Positions 58,675-64,000 of a DNA stretch of 64,000 nt are shown one piece after another. This stretch comes from an uncultured Eubacteriales bacterium (GTDB lineage: Bacteria > Bacillota > Clostridia > Oscillospirales > QAMX01): positions 62,001-126,000 of the forward strand of contig CAKTEH010000007.1 in the NCBI GenBank assembly GCA_934546935.1. Reading direction: 5' to 3'. A model generated the notes under the pieces. That model was not told the DNA's origin. It searched no databases and saw nothing but the letters and a program-made list of their open reading frames with translations. A program made the translations under genes and the position numbers. Positions within the stretch are counted from its first letter, which is position 1; every line of letters starts with the position of its first letter.

Positions 58675-59364
58675 ATGATTCAGCTAACAGACGTTTATCA
58701 TGATTATTCGACGGGCATCCATGCGCTCAAAGGGGTGGATCTGCGTGTCGATGACGGCGAGTTTGTGTTCATTGTCGGTCCCTCCGGTTCCGGCAAATCG
58801 ACACTGTCTAAGCTCTTGACCGCGGAGCTGCGCCCTTCCTCGGGCAAGGTGATGGTCAATGGTATGAACACATCTAAGCTCAAGCCGCGCGATGTGCCGA
58901 AACTGCGGCGCACGCTCGGTGTAGTCTTTCAGGATTTCCGGTTGATCGAGCGGAAATCCGTGTATGAAAATGTGGCGTTTGCCATGCGTATAGCCGGCAA
59001 GTCCCCAAAGGAGATCAAGCGGCGGGTCAGCTATGTGCTGGATCTGGTCGGTATTCTCCATAAGGCTAGGCGTAAGCCCACAGAGCTATCCGGCGGCGAA
59101 CAGCAGCGTGTCAGCATTGCGCGGGCGTTGGTCAACAATCCGCAGACCATTATTGCAGATGAACCGACGGGAAACTTGGATCCGGACCGTTCTTTGGAAA
59201 TCATGACGCTTTTGGAGCGTATCAATGACCTGGGTACCACCGTTATCGTAGTTACCCATGAAAAGGAATTGGTGGACCAGTTTGACAAGCGTGTTGTCGC
59301 AATTGACGGCGGCTTAATTATCAGCGATCAGCAAGGTGGGTATTTCCAATATGAACAGACATAA
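58675..59364 (+). CDS. ftsE: Cell division ATP-binding protein FtsE
   Basis: A 229-residue ABC ATPase. Walker A FIVGPSGSGKSTLSKLL (residues 32-48), Q-loop VFQDFRLI near 83, signature LSGGEQQRVSIARALVN near 137, Walker B IIADEPTGNLDPD near 157. The FQDFRLIE stretch and ELRPSSGKVMVNG are characteristic of FtsE. It binds FtsX at the septum and couples ATP hydrolysis to activation of an external cell-wall hydrolase. It overlaps ftsX by 14 bases. Confidence 0.95.
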   Translation: MIQLTDVYHDYSTGIHALKGVDLRVDDGEFVFIVGPSGSGKSTLSKLLTAELRPSSGKVMVNGMNTSKLKPRDVPKLRRTLGVVFQDFRLIERKSVYENVAFAMRIAGKSPKEIKRRVSYVLDLVGILHKARRKPTELSGGEQQRVSIARALVNNPQTIIADEPTGNLDPDRSLEIMTLLERINDLGTTVIVVTHEKELVDQFDKRVVAIDGGLIISDQQGGYFQYEQT

Positions 59365-60238
59365 TATTGCATACTATTTCCGGGAAGGGTTTAAGGGGAT
59401 TTTTACGCATGGGTTTATGAGCTTCGCCTCTGTCAGCGTGATGATTACCTGCCTGGTTCTCACCGGGACGATCCTGCTGGTTGTGCTGAGTATTAATGCG
59501 ACAATAGACGACATGAGTGAAATGGGCGATATCCGTGCCTATATCGACGAAAGCTACAGCGAAGAGCAGGCACGTGCATTGGAAGACAGGATTTTTGCGG
59601 TAAACAATGTGGCGCGGCTTGAGTTCATTTCGAATACCCAAGCGCTTGAGGAACTAAAAAGTGGGTTTGAATATGATTCCTGGCTGCTTGACGGGCTGGA
59701 GTATGATAACCCGTTGCGGCACAGCTATCATATTTGGGTGATAGATCTGGACCAGTATAATGAAACGATCGCGGAAATTGAAAAAATACCTGGCGTTGCC
59801 ACGATCATATCTTCAACCGCATCGGTAGAGACGTTGACACGGATCCGCGACGTACTTGGAACGGCGTCGGCTGTGTTTATGCTTCTGCTTGGCGCAGTTG
59901 CAATTTTTATTATTGCCAATACCATCAAACTGACTACCTTTGACCGCCGCGAGGAAATCGCTATTATGAAGATGATCGGCGCTACAAACTGGTTTATTCA
60001 GGCGCCGTTCATGATTGAGAGCCTGCTTTTAAGTCTGTTTTCCGCAGGGGCGGCTTTTGGGCTTGAGTGGCTGATTTATCATTTTCTCATGCAAAACGGC
60101 CTGTCTGCAATTGAACAGATTTCTATTGTTTCTTTTGCAGATGTGCAGTATTATTTCCTGGGCGGTTTTGCGGCGTTTGCATTCCTGTTTGGCGTTCTTG
60201 GCAGCACCTTCAGCACCCGTAAGTTCCTGAAGGTGTGA
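59351..60238 (+). CDS. ftsX: Cell division permease-like protein FtsX
   Basis: A 295-residue membrane protein with the FtsX arrangement: one span (about residues 22-45), an extracellular domain (about 50-165), then three spans (about 170-195, 218-245, 260-285). The motif FVARLEFIS-like VNNVARLEFISNTQALEELK (about 85-104) and RREEIAIMKMIGATNWFI near 200 are family marks. I use ATG 59351; the upstream GTG is less likely. It partners FtsE and should hand the signal to the M23 peptidase encoded next. Confidence 0.93.
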   Translation: MNRHNIAYYFREGFKGIFTHGFMSFASVSVMITCLVLTGTILLVVLSINATIDDMSEMGDIRAYIDESYSEEQARALEDRIFAVNNVARLEFISNTQALEELKSGFEYDSWLLDGLEYDNPLRHSYHIWVIDLDQYNETIAEIEKIPGVATIISSTASVETLTRIRDVLGTASAVFMLLLGAVAIFIIANTIKLTTFDRREEIAIMKMIGATNWFIQAPFMIESLLLSLFSAGAAFGLEWLIYHFLMQNGLSAIEQISIVSFADVQYYFLGGFAAFAFLFGVLGSTFSTRKFLKV

Positions 60239-60305
60239 GTGACGGACAGGTTTTCTAGATACACAGGTCGTTTTTGCTTTTTGCATGGATTAAGGAGACA
60301 CAGCG

Positions 60306-61520
60306 ATGAATACAAAAAGAAAAGTCTTATGCAGCGTTTTGGCGGGATTTTTGGCATTTTTAATGTTATTTTCTTTGTTTGCCCTTTTATTGGACGCTTC
60401 AGCAAGCGATAAATCGGAGCTTGGCGCCCTGAAAGATAAGCGTGCCGATATTACGAAACAGCGCAAGGATAAGGAAGCGGAGCTTGCGGGAATAAACGAT
60501 GAAATGAATGCGCTTCTGGACAGGAAGTACGCGATTGAGCAGGAAGTCTCCCTGATCTACGATCAAATACATATCACAGAAGAAATCATTGAAATGCTTG
60601 AAGGCAACATCCAGACCAAAGAAGAGGAAATTGCCGCAGTCGAGCTTACAAAGGAAGCACAGTATGAAACGTTTAAGAAACGGCTGCGTGCGCAATATGA
60701 AAGTAATGGTATCAGCGACCTCGAGCTGATCCTCAGTTCCTCCAGCCTGACAGAAGCTCTGTCTCGGATTGAAGCTTTAAACCGGATCGCCAGCCATGAC
60801 AACGAGCTGATTGACGATTTGACTGAGACAATCACATATATTGAGACGCTGAAGGCAGATCTGGAAGCGGATAAGGCAGAACAGGAGGATCAGAAAGAAG
60901 AATACGAGCTTTACAGTGAGGAGCTTAAGGTTCAGGAGCGTGAGCTTGGCGACCTGCTTATTGAGCTGCGTACCAAGGCAGAATTTACGCAGGAGGAAAT
61001 TGACAAGATTACTGCAGATGAAAATGCGGTAGATAAAGAGATCCAGGCACTTTCAGCTAAGATTGCTGCGGAAGAAGCTGCCGCTGCGGCCAAAGCACAG
61101 AAGGAAAATGTTTCCACTGTGGCAACTGGTTCCATGAAATGGCCGCTTCCCGGACACTACAATATCACTTCGGACTACAAAATGCGCACAAACCCGGTGA
61201 CCGGGGTATACGGCCAGCATACGGGAATTGATATTTCTGCGCCGAAGGGTACGTCTATTGTTGCGGCAGGCGCAGGTACTGTGGTTTCTGCCGGATGGAA
61301 TAATGCATATGGCTGGCGCATTATCATTAGTCATGGCGGCGGGATTCAAACCCTGTATGCACATATGACCAGCTTCGCTGTCAGCGAAGGGGATTATGTT
61401 AATGCAGGCGATACGATCGGTTATGTCGGCTCGACCGGCAATTCTACCGGCAACCATCTGCATTTCAGTGTTCTGGTTAACGGTTCCTATGTCAGCCCCT
61501 GGGGCTATGTCTCTGCATAA
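60306..61520 (+). CDS. Coiled-coil M23 peptidoglycan endopeptidase (FtsEX effector)
   Basis: A 404-residue exported protein. The signal or anchor segment is residues 13-33. A long coiled coil follows (about 36-255, EnvC/PcsB-like, rich in Glu/Lys), then an Ala-rich linker and a C-terminal LytM domain (about 280-404). The zinc residues are His305 and Asp309 in HTGIDISAP, and the His384-Leu-His386 motif in NHLHFSVL, so catalysis looks intact. In Gram-positives such proteins dock by coiled coil on FtsX and cut peptide crosslinks at the septum. It is 68 bases after ftsX, with GGAGACAC before the ATG. Confidence 0.93.
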   Translation: MNTKRKVLCSVLAGFLAFLMLFSLFALLLDASASDKSELGALKDKRADITKQRKDKEAELAGINDEMNALLDRKYAIEQEVSLIYDQIHITEEIIEMLEGNIQTKEEEIAAVELTKEAQYETFKKRLRAQYESNGISDLELILSSSSLTEALSRIEALNRIASHDNELIDDLTETITYIETLKADLEADKAEQEDQKEEYELYSEELKVQERELGDLLIELRTKAEFTQEEIDKITADENAVDKEIQALSAKIAAEEAAAAAKAQKENVSTVATGSMKWPLPGHYNITSDYKMRTNPVTGVYGQHTGIDISAPKGTSIVAAGAGTVVSAGWNNAYGWRIIISHGGGIQTLYAHMTSFAVSEGDYVNAGDTIGYVGSTGNSTGNHLHFSVLVNGSYVSPWGYVSA

Positions 61521-61544
61521 TTATTAACATCTTTGGTGTGACAC

Positions 61545-62747
61545 ATGAAAAAAAAAGTCAACGTTGGATTTATGATCGGCGTACTGGTTTTGGCCGTAAT
61601 CCTTACGTTCAACGTTACATATGTGCTCGTCTGGCATGTTTTCAGCGACCGCATTCAGAATCTTTCTGCGCGTGAGGCGGCATTTTCCAAAATTTCAGAG
61701 ATTTGCGCCTATATTGATGAGTTTTTTATTGGGGAGTATGATGAAAAAACACTGCTCGAAGGGATTTCGGATGGATATATTGGCGCTTTGGGCGATTACT
61801 CTTCATATTACTTGACAAAAGAAGAAGCGCAGGCGCGTCTTTCCGGGGCGGACAGCGGTTACACGGGTATCGGGATTGTGAGCAGCTATGACCGGGAAAA
61901 CGCAGGTATCCGCATCCTTCAAATGCCGGAGGGGTCTTCTGCACAGGAGCACGGCCTGGCTGTGCTGGACTGTATCGTTGCAGTTGATGGGATGCCTGTG
62001 AATACGGTTGGGTATGAATCGGCGTTGGAGATGATCCGCGGCGAGGAAGGTACTGAGGTGGCCTTAACCGTATACCGTCAGACAACCGGCGAACGTTTCA
62101 ATGTTATTGTCCGGCGCGGTGCGGTTGTGACGGAGCAGACGCTTGTCTGCCGGATGCTGGACGATGTGACTGGCTATATTAAGCTTGATAATTTTGATGA
62201 AGGTGTGGACGCGGTTTTTTCCAGCGTCTATGCTGATCTGCGCAATCGTGGGATGGAGCGCCTTGTGCTGGATTTGCGTATGAATCCCGGCGGATATATG
62301 GAGCAGGTATGCGCAATTGCAGATCTGTTTCTTGAAAAAGGGAAAGTTATTTATAAAGAACGCGACTACAGCGGCAGTGTAGAAGTCCACTATGCTGAAG
62401 AAGGCGCGGAAACAGTTGAAATTGTGCTGCTGATCAATGAGTTTACAGCCGGAGGCGCAGAATATTTCGCTGCGGCTCTGGCGGAAAACGGGCGTGCGCA
62501 GGTGGTTGGTTCGACAAGCGCCGGTATTGGCTATGCACAGAGCAGTATTGAGCTGTCAGACGGTTCGGTTTTGATGTTGTCAACAACGGAATATTTGACG
62601 GCAAAGGGTAACAGTCTGCAGGGGATTGGTTATACACCGAAAATACAGATGCAGATCGATATTGACGAACTTTATGAAGTGTTGACTTTAACGGACCCTG
62701 CAGACCGTCAGTTGGATGCAGCTTATGCGGCACTGAAAAAGGACTGA
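61545..62747 (+). CDS. S41 C-terminal-processing-protease-like protein without catalytic Ser/Lys
   Basis: A 400-residue protein with an N-terminal membrane anchor (about residues 7-30), PDZ domain (about 100-185, with GYTGIGIV and SAQEHGLAVLDCIVAVDG), and an S41 fold (about 200-370: VTGYIKLDNFDEGVDAVF, LVLDLRMNPGGYMEQV). The motif that usually reads NxGSASASE reads NEFTAGGAE (298-306), putting Gly303 at the catalytic serine. The lysine in GEKTFGKG is replaced: GSTSAGIG, with Ile328. It therefore appears to be a pseudoprotease. It is 24 bases after the M23 gene and completes the FtsEX cluster; a PDZ-based scaffold or regulator of the hydrolase is a reasonable guess. Confidence 0.85.
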   Translation: MKKKVNVGFMIGVLVLAVILTFNVTYVLVWHVFSDRIQNLSAREAAFSKISEICAYIDEFFIGEYDEKTLLEGISDGYIGALGDYSSYYLTKEEAQARLSGADSGYTGIGIVSSYDRENAGIRILQMPEGSSAQEHGLAVLDCIVAVDGMPVNTVGYESALEMIRGEEGTEVALTVYRQTTGERFNVIVRRGAVVTEQTLVCRMLDDVTGYIKLDNFDEGVDAVFSSVYADLRNRGMERLVLDLRMNPGGYMEQVCAIADLFLEKGKVIYKERDYSGSVEVHYAEEGAETVEIVLLINEFTAGGAEYFAAALAENGRAQVVGSTSAGIGYAQSSIELSDGSVLMLSTTEYLTAKGNSLQGIGYTPKIQMQIDIDELYEVLTLTDPADRQLDAAYAALKKD

Positions 62748-62988
62748 GATGATCCGCGGCGTCTGCATTGCAGCGGTTTGGCTAAACCGCGAACTTTATG
62801 AAAGCAGCCCGGCAGAGGTTTTGGCTTCTGCCGGGCATTTTGCAGAGGTTTGGGGGCATCCAGCGAGGGTTGCGCTGCATCTGTTTTGACATGGGAAGGT
62901 ACTGAATGTAGATTTTGTCAATATAGGTAATTTTTTCATCCCATTCACCGGCATAAAGAGATAATCCGGATAAAATTTTATCCGCTTC
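62748..62988. other. Gap between the S41-like gene and the greA promoter
   Basis: It contains a terminator hairpin and otherwise nothing recognisable. Together with the greA leader (63018-63168) the gene-free stretch is about 420 bases. Confidence 0.5.
62807..62842 (+). terminator. Intrinsic terminator after the FtsEX cluster
   Basis: A 12-bp stem with one G-T pair (62807-62818 with 62825-62836, loop TTTTGG) followed by ATTTTG. Confidence 0.8.
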
Positions 62989-63017
62989 TTGACAGAACTG
63001 TAATGATAAAATATAAT
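62989..63017 (+). promoter_or_regulatory. Consensus promoter of greA-lysS
   Basis: TTGACA (62989-62994), 17-base spacer, TATAAT (63012-63017): an exact consensus. The start codon lies 150 bases downstream, leaving a long untranslated leader. Confidence 0.85.
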
Positions 63018-63168
63018 AGTTTGATAAGAATGGGAGGCTCTGGAAAATATGCGCAAAGACATTGCAGCGCTTCCTTGGAAAGGCATATATATTTTTTGCA
63101 GCCGTTCTTGCGCTGGATGGCGTTGGGATGCTTGAATTGAACAATTTCCGGAAAAGAGGATGTTTTTA

Positions 63169-63636
63169 ATGGCAAAAGAATACAAATTGACCCGTGAACG
63201 TGTTAAGCAGCTTCAGGATGAACTGGAATACTTGCGTACAGTCCGAGAAAAAGAAGTTGCGGAAATGATCAAAGAGGCCCGCTCCTTCGGTGATCTGTCG
63301 GAGAACAGTGAATATGATGAAGCAAAAAATGAGCAGGGCCGCGTTTATTCCCGGATCAGCGAGCTGACCGATATTTTGGCAAACTATACAGTGATCGAAA
63401 ATGAAGCTGGCGGCAAGATCGGACCAGGAGCAAAAGTTCTGGTACGGGATTGTGAAGATGGGTTTGAAGAGACTTTTGAAATCGTCGGTTCCCAGGAGGC
63501 AGATCCTATGCTTGGCCGGATCAGTGATGAAAGTCCGCTTGGCAAGGCAATGATCGGCCATGCTGAGGGGGAGCGCATTGTTGCAAAAGCTCCGGCTGGT
63601 GAAATTCAGTATGAGATTATTAAGGTGGAATGGTGA
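63169..63636 (+). CDS. greA: Transcription elongation factor GreA
   Basis: A 155-residue GreA that rescues backtracked RNA polymerase by stimulating transcript cleavage. The N-terminal coiled coil begins YKLTRERVKQLQDELEYL, and its tip carries the acidic pair in RSFGDLSENSEYDEAKNEQG (about residues 38-57). The C-terminal domain ends GDLSENSE...GRISDESPLGKAMIGHAE and GEIQYEIIKVEW. I use the second ATG (63169) with AGAGGA upstream. It is 5 bases before lysS, the usual Firmicutes order. Confidence 0.95.
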   Translation: MAKEYKLTRERVKQLQDELEYLRTVREKEVAEMIKEARSFGDLSENSEYDEAKNEQGRVYSRISELTDILANYTVIENEAGGKIGPGAKVLVRDCEDGFEETFEIVGSQEADPMLGRISDESPLGKAMIGHAEGERIVAKAPAGEIQYEIIKVEW

Positions 63637-63641
63637 ATACT

Positions 63642-64000
63642 ATGGAGGAAAATACTGCATCTGTATCCGCACAGCAGAATATGAACGATGTTCAGAGGGT
63701 CAGATATGAAAAGCTTGCCGAGCTTAAGTCGGCAGGCCTTGATCCATTTGTTGAAGTTAAATATGACCAGTGCAACCATGCAGCTGAAATTAAGGCTGGT
63801 TTTGAGACTGTAGAGGGCAAGACTGTTTCTCTGGCCGGGAGGCTGATGAGCAAGCGCGTAAAGGGTAAGGCGAGCTTTTGTGATCTTGCTGACCGCAGCG
63901 GCAATATCCAACTGTATATCCGATTTGACAATGTGGGCGAGGAAAGCTATACACGTTTTAGAAAGTTTGATATCGGCGATATTGTGGGCGTAACCGGCGA
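63642..64000 (+). CDS. lysS: Lysyl-tRNA synthetase, class II (3' end beyond window)
   Basis: The first 119 residues of a class II LysRS. After a short acidic N-terminus come RVRYEKLAELKSAGLDPF (near residue 19-36) and the anticodon-binding OB fold: VSLAGRLMSKRVKGKASFCD (near 62), LADRSGNIQLYIR, and FDIGDIVGVTG at the window edge. These are standard LysS features. The catalytic motifs lie outside the window. ATG 63642 is 5 bases after the greA stop with AAGGTGG upstream, so the two are co-transcribed. Confidence 0.95.
   Translation, partial: MEENTASVSAQQNMNDVQRVRYEKLAELKSAGLDPFVEVKYDQCNHAAEIKAGFETVEGKTVSLAGRLMSKRVKGKASFCDLADRSGNIQLYIRFDNVGEESYTRFRKFDIGDIVGVTG

Noticed and set aside
1..64000. 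CRISPR arrays, tRNA or rRNA genes, insertion sequences, prophage
   Set aside because: No regularly spaced repeats, no cloverleaf with CCA-type acceptor end, no rRNA motifs, and no transposase, integrase or phage structural proteins were seen by eye; a tRNAscan and ISfinder run would settle this.

Overview
The window reads as chromosome of an anaerobic, spore-forming Clostridia member, plausibly Oscillospiraceae/Ruminococcaceae-like; that placement is inference from gene content. Supporting signs are an alpha/beta-type small acid-soluble spore protein, a two-gene SufC/SufB Fe-S system, greA followed by lysS, CdaR/MsmX-type regulation, and Gram-positive promoters and ribosome-binding sites. Base composition is close to balanced, with AT-rich intergenic regions. 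No rRNA, tRNA, CRISPR array, insertion sequence or prophage is visible.

Layout. 1-7 kb: carbohydrate genes (a partial helical protein on the minus strand, two Gfo/Idh/MocA oxidoreductases, a small nucleotidyltransferase, a GH120 beta-xylosidase-like protein) and a secreted L,D-transpeptidase. 7-8 kb: an XRE regulator and a spore-protein gene, separated by DNA carrying Spo0A-box-like sites. 8.5-21.7 kb: a near-complete arginine pathway, argH-argC-argJ-argB-argD-argF-carA-carB and then argG from its own promoter. Here carB is fused to a diaminopimelate-epimerase-like domain that lacks one catalytic cysteine. 21.9-27 kb: LytTR regulator/DUF3021 protein with an ABC-2 exporter, then an ECF-type sigma factor with an RsgI-like, triple-PepSY membrane partner. 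27-34 kb: a cation/proton antiporter, flavin reductase plus MarR regulator, two FAD oxidoreductases and an SSB-like protein. 34-35.7 kb: the minimal SUF pair.

35.8-37.5 kb and 45.4-47 kb hold two paralogous copies of a module I do not recognise: consensus promoter, an 18-19-codon leader ORF whose stop overlaps the next start (ATGA), an exported protein, then a lipoprotein. The first copy is frameshifted. Between them lie a D-lyxose isomerase/dCMP deaminase/PatB operon, a frameshifted AraC-family gene, a methyltransferase, an alanine-type aminotransferase and a LysR regulator.

47-64 kb is housekeeping: polyol-type dehydrogenase, rlmB, a P-type-ATPase-like membrane protein without the phosphorylation motif, exonuclease III, an EF-G paralogue, DUF4830 protein, RsuA-type pseudouridine synthase, MsmX-type ATPase, CdaR-type regulator, then ftsE-ftsX, a coiled-coil M23 peptidase and an S41-like protein lacking both catalytic residues, and finally greA and the 5' part of lysS. 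The FtsEX group forms a plausible division-site cell-wall remodelling unit in which the last protein would act without proteolysis.

The strongest candidates for undescribed biology are the duplicated leader/secreted/lipoprotein module, the three apparently catalysis-deficient homologues (DapF-like domain, S41 protein, P-type-ATPase-like protein), and a dispersed palindromic repeat whose two copies show compensatory stem changes.
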